DNA of 64,000 nt from Isoetes taiwanensis (GCA_021234155.1 JAJEKV010000001.1:2233927-2297926); one strand, 5' to 3'. Positions 1 through 12,414 are shown, counted from the stretch's first letter. Notes: generated by a model not told the origin, from the letters alone. Program-made: numbers and translations.

Positions 1-1461
1 AGGAAAACTTCAGGTATTTATTTGTGTTTTTACAGATTAATACATGATAAATGAGCTTAGGAAAAGCCTCTTATTATATGCTGGCAATAAGTTATTTTCT
101 CTCCATATATTTATATCATGATGTACATGTATACATCTAGCATCTCTGGACAAACTTAACTGATATAGGCAGAGTACAAGGGAGTTAAAATAAGGGCCTT
201 GATAAGTGTTACCGAACTTTCAAGGATATCTTTTGTAAGAAATAGTCTATTTGACATGTTTTTAAGCAGTATAAAAGCCATGCCAAAGCACACATCTGAA
301 AAAGGTAGCAGGTGTGAAATGTTTTGGACTTCTTATTGCTTTTTTCTTTGATTCATTCATTTTTATTAAGCTGTTACTAATCAAGGGCAAAGGTACAATG
401 GGAGGGCGAAAAGCCAAGAAATACCCAAAGTACCTTTTGGCCCTTGCATCATTAAAGACTATCGCTAATGTTTGCATGGTTGGTTGGTCGCAGTATGCGC
501 GGGTATTTCTTCTCCCATTGTGCCCATTTTGCTGTTATGGTGTGTTCTAGCTCAAACGGATGTATGGATCAAGGAAAAAAGCTCGTGATTGATCACTTTG
601 CAAATTACTATGGCAAAGACTGGTTATTATGGTATCTCTATCAAATTAGTTATTAAGCATAGAAAAGTTGATATTTCTACAAGGGATCTAGCTGATAGGG
701 CTCAGATTTTCTCACAATATTCAGGTACTACTACTTTCAAGCATTAGATATGATGTGGTAACTGAAAATGCCAAACACCAAAGGGAAAATATCACATCTG
801 GTTTGAACATCAAATTTTGGGATGTGCTTTGATTTTTGAATGTATGAAAGGATGTAAGATGACATCATACATATGTAATAAAACAGTTTTTTGTTACAGA
901 TTGACCATACGCATGATTTAATGTATATGAGCTATGAATATTGTTTTTCAGTGCATATAGCAGATATCTTAGACCTTTGGGCAGCTGAAAATGGCACTGG
1001 ATTGTTTTGGAAAAAGATACATCCTTATGATCCAATGAAATCCCGAAAAATTAGAGGGTTAGAAAATGTGGAAATAAGTGAAGTACAAAACGTTTTGAGG
1101 TTAGCAAATATGATGTTTTGCTTTGCTTTCTATGTAGAAAGGACCAGATAGTATTTCTGTGGTATTGTATTATCAAGTATTGTATTATCAAACCGATCCA
1201 CATGAGAGAACAAAGTATAAATGACTGGCAGTGCATGTCATGCAAAACTTTATGTTAAGTTTCTGAATGCAGGTTTTGAACAGTCCCTTGGTTTGGAAAT
1301 AAAAGACATTGTAAGACTAAAGTCATGTGACTTTTTGACCATAGTAGGATGTCCCATCTATGACTAGCTCGGTTATTGTATGGAATGATAAGGCTACTGA
1401 GGGATTGACCGATGTAGCTAGAACTGCTAGTAGGGTTGTTGCCTGAACTAGTTGTCTCCGG
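1..1461. other. Intergenic, no recognisable gene
   Basis: AT-rich sequence with only short open frames. The best is a plus-strand frame at about 891-1151, preceded by a possible splice acceptor (TTACAG), but its 86 residues match no family I recognise. I see no tRNA, no long ORF and no clear transposon ends. Confidence 0.5.
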
Positions 1462-1478
1462 TTTTTTTTTTTTTTTTT

Positions 1479-1502
1479 AATAGAATAGAATAGAATAGAA
1501 TA
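1479..1502. repeat. Pentanucleotide (AATAG/TATTC) microsatellite
   Basis: About five copies of a 5-bp unit directly beside the poly(T) run. On the coding strand of the LINE it sits just before the A tail, so it belongs to the LINE 3' end or arose by slippage there. Confidence 0.8.
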
Positions 1503-1831
1503 TGTTTTTATCGTCCATGGAGACCAACTGGCCTATGGGACACAAGCAAAGAGAGAGCAGCAAGCGTATTACTGTCAGGATTAAAGAAGCACCCCCGAAG
1601 GGTTTTCGAGGGAAAAACCTTGCAGTAATAGGGATGCTGTTATACTGTACAATCACATATGACAATTCAATGCTGTACCGGAGGACACATCTGAGTCCGT
1701 GTATCCATAACCTCCTGGAGGTATGATCATAACAAGCCCACGGAGGTCGTGTTCAACAGCTCATGCAAGGGCTGGTGAGGCAGAATTAACTGAATATACC
1801 GTGCCGAGATATAATCAAACACTGGGCAGGC

Positions 1832-3791
1832 CTAAAGAGCGTGACATTCATCCTCAATGACGCCCTGTTGGCAACACTGACAGACCTTGTCCTCACGTAG
1901 CTTCTGGGTCCATCGCCATGTTTCAATGCGAAGGCGGTGTGCACCCGTGCGAATGGAAGCTATCAGTCTGCGCTTCTTCATGGGCAAATGAGTGCGCAAG
2001 TAGTGTTGTGGGCCTCTTGTGAGCATGGGGTTGACTTGCTACATGTAGTGTGCCATTTTAACATGCAGTAGGGCATCTACATCCCAGAGCTCGACAAGGA
2101 AGCTAGCATCTAGGTACTGCCGCAATGCATTGTGCTCCTTCTTTGTCCCTACCTGCCGCATCTGCGAGCCTGCATATTCCAACGTAGGAACCACTGAGCT
2201 TGCTTGTCCTTTCAGCAGGCTTTGAGGCATTGTGGACCCATCGCTACTGCCAATGCAAGATTGGGTCGGGCATCACCCATACCAGCTACCTTCTGAAAGT
2301 AAATGATATGGCATTTCGGTGCAGTCCTTTGAAGGGGTAGAAAACTCGTCTCCTGGAGCAGGATTTGATATGGAACTGTGGATTGCACCCCAAGTGCTTG
2401 TACTAAGAAGGCCTTCCGTACCTGCTCCAGGTCATTCCAGGTGGTGAGGGATATCACCGGACCCCACACCTCTTCCCCTTATAGGAGAATCGGCTCGACC
2501 AAGGCCCTGAACAGGTGTGACTGGTGGCCCCAGGCATACAACTTTACCGTGTGCGACACGCAACTTATGGAAGCATCCCAGTGTGTGGTAGTAGAGAACT
2601 CGATCCCTAAATACTTATAGGACGAAGCTACTTTTACATCTTGTCCCTCATAAATGATGAGGGGAGCCTTGGCTGACAGGATGATAAAACTAGAAACACT
2701 CTAGTTTTGGCCAAGTTAACTCTCATGCCAGTGAACCGACAGAAAATGTCTAGAGCGTCCAGGTGTCGTTGCATGTCTTCTAGGGTATAGGCTAGAAGGT
2801 CAACGTCGTCAGCATATATGAGTTGCCGAATAATGTGGTGCATAAGTTGAGTGCCCTCTCCTCCATGCTCAGCAAGCCAATCTTCCAACTGATTAATGTA
2901 TAGGCCAAAGGGTGTCAGGGAGAGAGGGCAACCGTGACGCACTCCAATACTACTGACGACAGGCTGCCCTAACGGTGTGAGACGGCCTGAGCATGCCTCA
3001 TATAGCATGTATATTGCATTTTGCCTCAATCTGTCCCACAACTTGTCCCGAGATACTGTGTCGAAAGCCTTTGCGAAATCCACGAAACAACAGTACAAGT
3101 TTTGTCGGCCATTCCTACTATCCTCAATGAGTGAAGATATAGTCAATGGTGGAATGTCTAGATCAGAAGCCTGCCTGTGTAAGTGCTTGCACCTCTGCGT
3201 CCTCTGCCCATATTGTCAGCTGCTGCTCGAGGATGCCAGCTAATAATTTTGCAAAAAGAGAGCTGACCATGATGGTGCGATAGCTGGCTCGGAAGCGAGG
3301 GTCACCTACCTTGTATATGGACACAACTCTACTAGTAGTCCACTGCTGGGGGAAGCCTTCTTGAAATGCCTTATTGAACAGTGCCGCGAGGACATGCACC
3401 ATTGGGGGCCCAGCCCACTTGAGAAGTTCTGCCTGCATACCATCCAGATTTGTTGCCTTCCCATTAGCGAGGCGTTGTAGGCCCATTATGACATCCCCCT
3501 CTGTAATGCATAGGTCTCTGCACGGTTATAATCCAGCGCAATGGGGCACATGGGATCTTTGAGGCAATGGTCGGTAGCTGGTGGCCCGCCGATCATATAT
3601 GCGGGAATAGGGAATTTTGGTGGTGCGAAGTCTACTTCCTCCCCGACCGGGTCGTTCCAATCTTTGAAATGGGTAATCAAAAGTCGAGATCTTGCTCTTC
3701 TTCCACTAAGTAATACCACACTAGTGTCGTCTACAAGTGCAGCAGCTAGAAGACGACCACTATAGTAGCCCATTGCAAATGACCAAGTCAA
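1832..3791 (-). pseudogene. LINE reverse transcriptase, frameshifted
   Basis: The frame order on the minus strand is a linker with the KATNLDGMQAELLK-type region (about 3163-3486), then RT proper (2634-3146). RT motifs include FVDFAKAFDTVSRDKLW, the GVRHGCPLS box and the catalytic YADD in LIYADDVDLL. Downstream, at 1832-2026, a segment with CQCC and EDECHAL matches the Cys/His cluster (CxxC...EDExH) that ends many plant LINE ORF2 proteins. The frame breaks several times and the endonuclease is absent, so no functional protein is made. The function in an intact element would be target-primed reverse transcription. Confidence 0.8.
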
Positions 3792-4423
3792 AGATACTGC
3801 CTAGCAACAACAACCGCTTGCCATAGCATGTCACCTGGCTGTCATCTGATGTCTTTGGCCAAGCCACCTCTGCGGGCTTTGTAATGTAATTTGGACGTGA
3901 CAAAAACTGTTTATGGTTAAAAAAAATTGCGAACTTCCGATTTATTATCTTTGCAAAGGGGATTTTCCAATACTTATTTGTAATGGGAAACTTCCGATAG
4001 TATTTTGATAATATTTGTTACATTCCCATTAACTACAAAATCCATAGGAAATAATCCTTTTGAAAATAAAAGTTTGGCATACACTGCCGAGAGGGTCTTG
4101 GTTGCGGTGCCTTTTTTGGCTCCCGAAATCGGGGTATCGCGCCGCCGAAATTCGCTTGAGCGAATTTGTGAAATTCGCTTAAAAAAAGAATATTCTTTAA
4201 AGATTCAACTTTTTTCAAATTCGCTTAAGCAAATTTCAGATTTCGATGCCGGAAAATGGTGTCAGCCTGCTGTCTGAATCCGTCAGGACGCCTGCTCAGG
4301 TGAATTTTACTAAAAAAACTAAAATTCGCTTGAGCGAATTTCAACTGAAATTAAGCGAATTTCAGTGGTGGCAGAGTTTCCAGCCCAAGCATAGGGCAGC
4401 TCTTGATTCTGGCCATTTTTTAT

Positions 4424-4618
4424 AGAAGAATGTGAAGCACAAGTCTGCATGCAAAATCCCTCAACATAAACATCATCAGAAGTTAGCACAACATATAAAA
4501 CCTTGGCATCTGCAGCAAAACTGCGAGAACTCAAGTCTTTCTCCACTAGAGCTTCTAAATCCATCTTCTTTAGACTCTTTCCAAGAGAATAAGCATCTAT
4601 TGCCTCATTTGCAACCAA
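4424..4618 (-). pseudogene. EXORDIUM / PHI-1-like protein fragment
   Basis: The minus-strand frame 4319-4618 contains VLYVVLTSDDVYVEGFCM followed by QTCASHSS and later YAWAGNSAT. In the EXORDIUM (phosphate-induced protein 1) family these correspond to the conserved VYLVLTSxDVxVEGFCM, CGTHxS and YAWVGNSAT segments. EXORDIUM proteins are secreted apoplastic proteins of about 300 residues linked to brassinosteroid-responsive growth. Only about 60-70 residues are present, with no start, signal peptide or C-terminal part, and they sit inside a TIR element. This is most simply a captured exon rather than a gene. Confidence 0.7.
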
Positions 4619-5181
4619 GCATTTTTACAAATGATTGACCAAAGAAAAATCCTTGTATCCTGAAGTAGTTTTCCACCAAGAACTAACAGATGGTTGTTTC
4701 TGGGCACTGGAAGAGAAAGAAAGAAAAAAATCTTTCACAATAGATTTCTGTGAAACACGAAAGATCCATACCAAATTAGGTATACATCCAGAGCTCCATT
4801 CCCGTGAGAAGAGGTCCTTTGTGGTAGGGCAAGATCAAAGGAGGCGTCGGGAACAAGCTCGTGAGATGCTTGGGAGGTGGGAAGGTCTTGCATTAATACC
4901 CAAAACGAAAGAAGCAGAAATCAAAAGGGCAATGGAGAAGAATTGATACTCCATATTTCAAAAGAACAGGATTGAAAAAATTTCGAGACACCGAAAGCGC
5001 AGATCGGAGGAAAGAAGAGAATGGGCGGCGGCAATTTACAAGGGATCGAGCAAATAATTTTCCAAATTCGCAAGCAAATTTCGCATGTCGCGCCCACCGA
5101 TGCGCGCCCGTGACACCTCCCGGGGGGCCTCAGGCGCCCGCGTGAAGCCGGGAACTATTTCCGGCCCGAAAATAGCTTAGA

Positions 5182-5341
5182 GACGCCTCACATGTAAATT
5201 TGTAGGTATTCACATTAGCTAAAACTGAGACGGCCGGTTTGACGTCCGAGCCGCTTGTCCCGAACTGCTGGAGCAGTTTGCACCTGAGCGGCTCAACGGC
5301 TTGACGTCCGGCAAGTTTTTGCCGGTGACATGTGAGGCGTC
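5182..5341. repeat. Nested MITE-like inverted-repeat element
   Basis: The 14-bp sequence GACGCCTCACATGT at 5182-5195 recurs as its exact reverse complement at 5328-5341. This gives a 160-bp fold-back unit with a GC-rich interior (ACGTCCGAGCC / GACGTCCGGC). It lies inside the larger TIR element and has no coding capacity. Confidence 0.65.
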
Positions 5342-5454
5342 CCCTATGCGATTTTTAATTTGAAATTCGCTTCAGGGAATTTGCTGGCGCAATACCCCGA
5401 TTTCGGGTGCCAAAAAAGACCTCGCCTTGATTGGCTTGGCTGGGAAAAAAATGG

Positions 5455-7247
5455 AGCAGCATAATTGCGTAAAAAAACTAGGATCAGACGACTGCTGACG
5501 ATTAGCTGATGATCGGACTAAACGTTTCCTTTAAACAAAACTCTGCCAGAATTCAATGGATTTAACACTCCGTTTTGCCTTGAATGCTAGAAAAGACAGA
5601 AAAAAAGGGGGGAACACAAAAAAGAAAACGAAGCAAAGGATTTGATTATTGATTAATGCATAAGATCCGGCTATGGCGGCACGAGGTCACCTGCTACCGA
5701 AATCACGACTCACCACATCTCTAGCTAATGTGAGAAATAATGTTTTTAGGTTTACAAAAGTCCGGTGCAGCAGAAATTTATGGCATAAACAAAAGGGCTG
5801 TCAGTCCGTCAATCTGCCCACACATGGCTTCATCTGATCTGCATCAAAACTGGGTTTTTTTTATGATCGTGATTCGTGCTTTGGATGTGCGAAACACGCC
5901 CTGCCTATCTGCAAAATGGCCTTATTCCAAGGTCCAAAAATCCTAGCCTAAAATCTTCCTTCATTCATGGCCTACTCCGGCGAAATAAAAGCTCCAGAGA
6001 TAAAACTTGTTCGAATCTAGTATTACCTTTTCTTTCTTTATTTCTCAAGCTTTCATATACCTTGTTTCGGATTCATTAAGACCCTGCCCCTTCTCAGTGC
6101 CTCTGTCTGTTCTTAAACAAAAATCCTTAGGTAGTTTTTAATCCAATGCACTGTGTTTCGGTCTTTATTTCTCAAGCTTTCTTTTACCCAGTTCCGGATT
6201 AAACCCTGGCATTCACCTAAAATTCTTAGTTTACCCTAATGCGGGATTTTACTCTGTAGTTGATCTTGTCGGAATGATGCCATAGCCAAGCAACAGTGCA
6301 CTGTCATTGAAATCATGGTTAGGTACCAATATGGAAAATCCGGTTGTCAAACACCCTCTTCCAGCTCTAATCTCTTTACAAATCCAAAAAAAACTTAGAT
6401 AATCATCTCTCTGCTACCTCTTTGTCTTCTTTATGCAGATCTGTCAGAGGAATCAGGCCACAAAACAAAGCAAAAGAAAAGGAGAAGCACAGCCCCATAC
6501 TTCTAATCCGTCGAGCTTGATTTCTTCCTCTAGTTTATGGTCTGTGCGATATCCAGAGAACCCATTTGCTTCCATTCTTTATTTTTATTTTTTTTGTTTG
6601 CTACAGTAATGCAGGCGAGTCAGAGGTGCCAGACAGATCAGACTGCGAATTGGGTTTTCCTTTTCTGATACTCTAAAGCATAGCATGGCGTGTACATTCT
6701 AGAGGCTTGCAAAGACCGGAGCCGAAAAAAACCGAACAGCCCAGAAAAAAACACCCTACTCTTTCCTTTTTTTAGCCGCATTTCCACATCCTCTTTATCG
6801 GAATTTTAAACCCTTTTTGTACATTCTTCTTCTTCCCCAAGAATCGTCTGCAACCTGGACCAGTTGGCATCTCTGCCGGACTTATTATTGTGCTTTTGTG
6901 TAACAGGGAAAAGGGTCTAGATCCGCCATCTCCAACTTCTTAGGGTCAAGTTTTTACGAAGATCTAAAGCTCAATTTTACTTCCGGTGGTCGGAATCATG
7001 GCGCCAAGCCCTCTGCGGGTCCAGGATGTCTCAGATTGCACTACACTCCCCTGTTTCTGATTCTATATAACATTAATCAGTCTCGGGCTCCAAGCTGCAA
7101 GAATGCAGCTTCTTTTGCTTGTGAATCAACAGGTATTTCTTCAGATTTGTTGTTCAATATGGAAGTTTAAGCAGAGAAAAACGGAGTACCCAAGCTGGGT
7201 AGATATCCATAGATCTCACTTGCAGAATCCCACATTAACCTGATGAA
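5455..7247. other. 5' flank of the NPH3-like gene
   Basis: No coding region is seen. The stretch is AT- and pyrimidine-rich, as in a plant promoter and leader. A roughly 45-bp imperfect direct repeat starting TCTTTATTTCTCAAGCTTTC occurs near 6031 and 6161. No TATA box could be assigned with confidence; TATATAACA near 7064 is the best candidate, about 180 bases before the start codon. Confidence 0.4.
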
Positions 7248-8939
7248 ATGGGTACAAAACGGGAAGGAAATTTTAGCTCCTGGCTACAGAGGGTTCGTCG
7301 ATCTGGCGAGTTTAGTGATTTAACTGTCATTCTTTCTTATTCTAACGCTCAAGAAGAGGTCAGAGAAGAAAACAACCAAGAAGTAGAACAGGAAGATGCC
7401 ATATTTCATCTTCATTTGCTTCCTCTTCTTAATGAATGCCAGTTCTTCAAAAATCTTCCTCCTTCTTCCCAGTGTCCCAGAGTGGTCAAGATTCTAGATT
7501 TGCCGGGCGGTCCGGAGGCCTTTGCCATAGCTGCTGATTTTTGTTATCTTATCAAACCCTCTTATACTTTCTCCAATGTAGCTCAGGTAAGAGCTGTAGC
7601 AGAATATTTGGGTATGGCAGACCTGTTGGATAACACCAAAAAATTCCTGTACACCAATGTCTTCAGCAACTGGAGATCTTGTGTTTCCTTCCTTAGGGAG
7701 TTTAAGCCTGTTTATTCAACAGTTGATGAATATGTTGAAACTAGGTGTATCAAAGTTATTGGTGCTACTTGTAGCAAGGCTTTCCAGGATACCAAGCATG
7801 TTTCAGTGCCAATAGCTGTCTCTACTGCAGTGCCAAACAAGGTTCCAGGGCCTTGGACCGGTTCGTCCCCTTGCCAGAATCTCAAAGATGTCCTTTTGGC
7901 TGCAATTTCTATGCCTGATGTTTATGTGGAGCAGCTCATTGATTCCCTTGTTGAAGCTCAGATTAATTTGCATATCAAATGCAGACAGGCTAGGAACATC
8001 AGAGAATGGTTGGATCATATGATAAATGATGAATGTAAGAATGATAGGGCCAGATGCTGGCTTGTAATTTTGTTCACTAGAATGCTGGTTAAATCAGTAC
8101 CTGAGAAGAGGCCATGGTTGGAGCTTTCATCTCAATATTGGTGCACCATGTTGGAACACGTTGGCATTCTGTCTGATATTACAGATGACAGCATGAGGGA
8201 AAGGCTGAGGCCTCTGAAGTTGGTATTGGAGCAGAGAATAGGTTCTAGTCTGCATGAGTTGGATGACTACATTCAGAATTATAACTTTAGTTCAGAGACT
8301 TTATTGTCACTAGTGGGACATTTTGTGAACCTTTGGTCTGAGGAAGATTCTCAAATGGAGGAGATTGCAGGGGAGGTGGATGGATGCCTATGGGGCTATG
8401 CTGAAAGTGCATCAATTACAGTAGAAACATTTGTTGCACTTGCTGATTCTTTCCCACTAGGTGCTAGGAAGTGCCATGACATGCTATATTCTGCTGTGGA
8501 AAAGATGCTAGATTGTGGCCAACACTTCTCTTCTGAAGAAGTGCAGGAGCTGTGGAAGCTTGTGGATTGCTCAAAGCTTAGCCCCGCCATGAATGAGCGG
8601 GCTATGAATAACCCTTCTTTTCTATGCCAGCCTCATGTGCTGCAATGCATTCTCAAAAGGCACAATGAGGAATTGTCCACTTTGAGCCCAGAAAATTATG
8701 TTGATATGCGCCAAATCTTGCAGAAGGTAATTCAAGCCAGTTTGAAGCTTTTGGAAGAGAACTCTCGGCGGTCCAAAGAGATTGTTGACCTTCAGAGACA
8801 ATATGCCTCGTTAAATGAGGTTAAAGTATGCCCTATCAGAGATAGCAAGGAGAACAGTCCAGATACTCTGAAATTGCATTTGGAATGTGAATCAAGCGAC
8901 TTGGATTCCAAATATCCAGACATTTCCCAGCAAATTTAA
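7248..8939 (+). CDS. BTB/POZ domain NPH3-family protein
   Basis: An intact, intronless 563-residue frame. Residues about 15-110 form a BTB/POZ fold (SGEFSDLTVIL, FHLHLLPLLNECQFFKNL, KILDLPGGPEAFAIAADFCY). Residues about 205-470 form a divergent NPH3 domain (GPWTGSSPCQNLKDVLLAAI; ADSFPLGARKCHDMLYSAVE). The C-terminus (about 500-530) looks like a coiled coil. Family members act as CUL3 ubiquitin-ligase adaptors or as partners of membrane AGC kinases in phototropism and auxin transport. The shape and length most resemble the small At3g22104-like subgroup rather than NPH3 itself. The start is the first ATG of the long frame, with stops upstream. It is the only long undamaged host ORF in the window, so it is likely functional; the substrate is unknown. 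Confidence 0.93.
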   Translation: MGTKREGNFSSWLQRVRRSGEFSDLTVILSYSNAQEEVREENNQEVEQEDAIFHLHLLPLLNECQFFKNLPPSSQCPRVVKILDLPGGPEAFAIAADFCYLIKPSYTFSNVAQVRAVAEYLGMADLLDNTKKFLYTNVFSNWRSCVSFLREFKPVYSTVDEYVETRCIKVIGATCSKAFQDTKHVSVPIAVSTAVPNKVPGPWTGSSPCQNLKDVLLAAISMPDVYVEQLIDSLVEAQINLHIKCRQARNIREWLDHMINDECKNDRARCWLVILFTRMLVKSVPEKRPWLELSSQYWCTMLEHVGILSDITDDSMRERLRPLKLVLEQRIGSSLHELDDYIQNYNFSSETLLSLVGHFVNLWSEEDSQMEEIAGEVDGCLWGYAESASITVETFVALADSFPLGARKCHDMLYSAVEKMLDCGQHFSSEEVQELWKLVDCSKLSPAMNERAMNNPSFLCQPHVLQCILKRHNEELSTLSPENYVDMRQILQKVIQASLKLLEENSRRSKEIVDLQRQYASLNEVKVCPIRDSKENSPDTLKLHLECESSDLDSKYPDISQQI

Positions 8940-10238
8940 CTTGTAGCGCTTTTCACTTACTTTCTTAAGCTGGTAGCTTGGAGATGAGTATGTTTTGTTT
9001 TGAAACCATTCATGATTAAATTAATGTGAATAAGCTTCAGATGAATAAGCTTTGGCTAGAAAGCCAGCACTTACATGTATATTATGCATAGAAGTTTTTG
9101 GCTGCTCAAGTATTTTTCGAGACCTTGAAGAATGATTAAGTGGTTCATATGGATGTTTCTATTTCTTAATGTTCTTGCTGTTTTGTAGAATGCTTAGCTG
9201 TTTCTATGCCAGCAAATAAAGCAGGTGCTGAAGACAAAAGTAAGATACAAAGTTCTGCAAAATGGAGCTCCAAAAATAAGAACTGAAAACCGAGATCCAA
9301 AAAGTTGTATATAAGAGAGTGATCAAGAGTACCCTAAATAACCTCCATGGCCAAGAATCAAGAGAATGGAGGTTCAAAATCTTTTACAATGTTGATTTCA
9401 TTCATTTAAACTTCAAACAAGATGTGGATATGACACGATCTTTGTGGTTAAAAGAAAACATTTTCAGGTTGACATTTTATGGCATTGACTTGTAACATGC
9501 ACTCGCCAGTTTTATAAGTTAAAACAAACAACGACAACGGACTTGTCTGTCCTGTTTATTTTGGAAAAAGGGGTTGATTTGGTGGAAAAGACAAGTAGTA
9601 GTTTACATTGTAATAGTGTGTTCCTAGTTTTGCATAACATGGATCCTATATCATGAACAAAACCTCATCCTAGAATAAAATTTCTATTATTCAACAGCAG
9701 TAGAGAGTACACAGATGATTTACCTAGTGCAAGCAAAAACGGATGCAAGATAGTTATAACTTGGATATAAGGATTCCACATGTAATGGGGATTCTATTTG
9801 TTGGATAATTGTGTAGTTTTGACCTTTTTTTGCCGAATGTGATCTCATTCTAGATTTGCGTGTGGCACCCTAATTACACATTGAAAACCGATTGTATATC
9901 TAGTTAGATATACATTGTATTACATGTATTAGTTAGATATAGATGTATAGCATATATGTAACTAGATGTACGACGCCCATCTAACTAGATATATGTTTTT
10001 CTGACTGGAAGGTTGCATATCTCTAATATATAATTATAAGAGGGTAGATTCTAAAATGTTCTATAATTAGATATTAAAATATAGATATTTCAATGGTGCC
10101 CCTAAAATGGAAGCTACTAGAAGATTCTGAAGGATGGAATCATTTCTAGAAACTGTTGTGGAAGGTTTCGCTTCTTCTGGAAGCTCCCTGAAGGTGGAAG
10201 CTCCTTGAAGGTCGATACCTGCTGGAAGATTCTAGAAG
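8940..10238. other. Intergenic, 3' flank of the NPH3-like gene
   Basis: No gene seen. Around 9890-10000 are several copies of TAGTTAGATATA-like words in both orientations, suggesting a degraded AT-rich MITE; similar words recur near 40.55-40.77 kb. Near 10100-10240 a GAAGCTCC-type short repeat (CTGGAAGCTCC, GTGGAAGCTCC) lies just before the retrotransposon. Confidence 0.4.
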
Positions 10239-10243
10239 ATACA
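10239..10243. repeat. Target-site duplication ATACA (left)
   Basis: ATACA directly precedes the TG of the 5' LTR and recurs directly after the CA of the 3' LTR at 23127-23131. The match fixes both element ends and shows that the two LTRs belong to one insertion. Confidence 0.85.
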
Positions 10244-12411
10244 TGCTGCCATGATTTGGCAGCATAGAAGAGCAAATGGCATTATACATTAGTGGCTAAC
10301 AACTTGTTGAAACATGTGCATGAACCAAGTCTACTCAAGAGCTCAAGCTGAAGAACCAAGCAAGGACTTTCATTTGAAGCATCACAAGAAAGGATTTAAG
10401 GTGAAAAAGTCAAAGTCACACAAGAAGGAAGGCAGGGTCAACTTAAGGAAGCTTCATGGCAATATCAAGATGGGAAGACCCCTTTAGAAGTAAGATGTTC
10501 ACTCAAGTTCAAATTCTTGGGCATGATTAATACTTTGAGCACCCTTTGCCTCCATTTGCCTCACCTCACTCATCTCCACCATTATACAAACCCCAAAATG
10601 GCTCAAACTCTTTTCCTAGTCAAAAACTTCTCACACATCCATGATACACCCTCCATTCACTTGAGACATGAAAATCCGTACAAGAATTGACCTACCAATG
10701 GTCAACATGACACATTTTCTCTCTAAGTCAAAAGGAGAGAGAAGGAACCCACATTTTCAATATCAAATTGCTTGTGCAAAAGATAAGCCCAAATATGGTT
10801 AAAGCAATTGGCCAAATTTGCATTAGATGGACTTACATTACAAAATATGCCATGTCATCATCCACCTCACCAAAGTTGGCCACGTCATCACACACCACAT
10901 TCCTTTTTTTCATCTCACAAAAGTTTTTGACTAGGGAAAACTTTTTTGCCAAGTCACCACATGCCAAGTCACCCCATGCCATGTCATCCTTGGATTGCCT
11001 ACTCATACCCTATGTTTACCACATGTCCAATTTTCAAAACCATTCCATTCCAAGAAAACAAACAAATTCTTTTTTCCAAAAAAGATTCTTCCATAGGGTG
11101 GGGCATCAAAAGATTCCATGGGGCACGAAAAAGATTCCCAAATAGACCATGGTTTGACCCTATAATTTGGATTCTAGGGAAGAGTGCCCTATGGTTGGAA
11201 GATGCTAGCACGTAATTTTTCTATGTGCCCCTTTGCCTAAGTCTCATTTCACCCAATCCCTCTGTGCCACGTTACACAGGTATCATGTTGCGAAGAAGGC
11301 CTGTGGGATATCTCTCCTCTGCGAAATTCTCTGACCTAAAAAGGCCAGGCCAAGATCTGACCTTTCCGGTAGATCTAGCCTGACAATCATGAGCCCGAGC
11401 ATCCCTTTTGTACTCTTGTGCCTCAAGAAACATCATAATATGCATAAAGCCAAAACAAAACAAACCCAGATGCCAAGAATGTGCCGGAAATGAGAAAACA
11501 AAAAGGGGAAACATTTTTGAAACAAAGGTCGGTTTCTGTGCGAAAGATTCGACTTCTGTGACTGTATCTGGAGCGGATTTGCGGAGCATGAGCTAAGAAC
11601 GACCTGCCTTGCATGAAATACTTATCTATTTGATGCAAATTACGTGAATGTGTACCTTCATTTGATTATTTTCGATCCTGTGCCCAAGACACTGAGCTTG
11701 GGAATCTATGTTCTTATTCTGTGTGATGATTCAATGAAAGAAAATCCGAACTTGGTAAGCATTATTCTCATTTGGTAACCTAAAGCATAGTATTAGAGCA
11801 AATTAATGATCTCAATTCAATTAAGGAGTCTAGGTGTAGATGTTTGCTACACAAGCCAAAGATTAGCAAAATAAATCAATCAAGCACTGAGTTTCCTATA
11901 GAATTTTCCATTTATTCACCATAGAGCTAAAGTTGCTACTTTTTATCCAAAATCTTCATAAAGGAAAAAGGGGGAATTAGACTCCAGAAAAAAGACTCTA
12001 TGCACCTACTCGGCAGAGTCATCAGAAACCATTCCAATTGTCAAAACTTGAAAATATATTCTGTTCATGCATCTGTGAAAAAGAGATCTCGGGTTGGGCT
12101 ATTGACCAAAAATTGACCCGGTCAGTTTGATTAATTGCACATAGTTGCCCTAAGAATTTTCAAGCAGGCTTTCATAGGCAGCTCAAGTACCCTACCTAGT
12201 CTCCAACAAGATTGATCTAATAGAAAAAAGCTCAAAGAACCACACATGGAAAGTATTTTGTTGTGACAGTCTTTTTGATGTTCAGGAAAACTAATTTATC
12301 ATAGTTGTTTGAGCAATTCTTTTGCAGTATTCTCTCACAGAGTGGTTGCCCATAGCAACCTGGAGGTTCTACACCATTGAGGTTGAAGGTTTGCCAGGAA
12401 TATCTTCAACA
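10244..12411 (+). repeat. 5' LTR of the Tat-like element
   Basis: A 2168-bp LTR beginning TGCTGCC and ending CTTCAACA (TG...CA). It opens with a perfect 7-bp hairpin, TGCTGCC and GGCAGCA separated by seven bases. The matching 3' LTR diverges mainly near 11520-11575 and 12248-12262. Because plus-strand transcription starts here, it should hold the promoter. No TATA box is assigned. Confidence 0.9.
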
Positions 12412-12414
12412 TTT

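Larger units (their letters stand above)
1462..3900 (-). mobile_element. Decayed LINE (non-LTR retrotransposon)
   Basis: Read on the minus strand, a reverse transcriptase frame is followed by a cysteine-rich C-terminal segment. Beyond it come a short pentanucleotide array (1479-1502) and a run of 17 T on the plus strand (1462-1478). That run is a poly(A) tail on the coding strand, as expected at a LINE 3' end. The 5' limit near 3.8-3.9 kb is where coding similarity stops; no endonuclease domain is visible, so the copy is probably 5'-truncated. Target duplications were not identified. Confidence 0.75.
4109..5420. mobile_element. TIR DNA element carrying an EXORDIUM-like fragment
   Basis: The left arm at 4109-4143 and the right arm at 5386-5420 are inverted copies with about three mismatches in 35 bases (core CCCGAAATCGGGGTAT). 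Similarity continues inward through GAAATTCGCTTGAGCGAATTT-like palindromic sequence. No transposase is visible, so it is non-autonomous. The exact termini and target duplication are not resolved; the arms may extend outward to about 4077 and 5450. The interior holds a host gene fragment (separate entry) and a smaller inverted-repeat element, which makes it a Pack-type gene-capturing transposon candidate. Confidence 0.65.

Noticed and set aside
11788-11799. TAGTATTAGAGC as an initiator-Met primer site
   Set aside because: It matches only 10 of 12 bases and is also present in the 3' LTR, so it is internal to the LTR.
11721-12411. First reading of the 11.73-12.41 kb and 22.45-23.13 kb match as a tandem partial copy beyond the 3' LTR
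   Set aside because: ATACA on both sides, the CTTCAACA end and the tRNA-Gln site at 12415 show that this sequence is part of the LTR itself, interrupted in the 3' copy.
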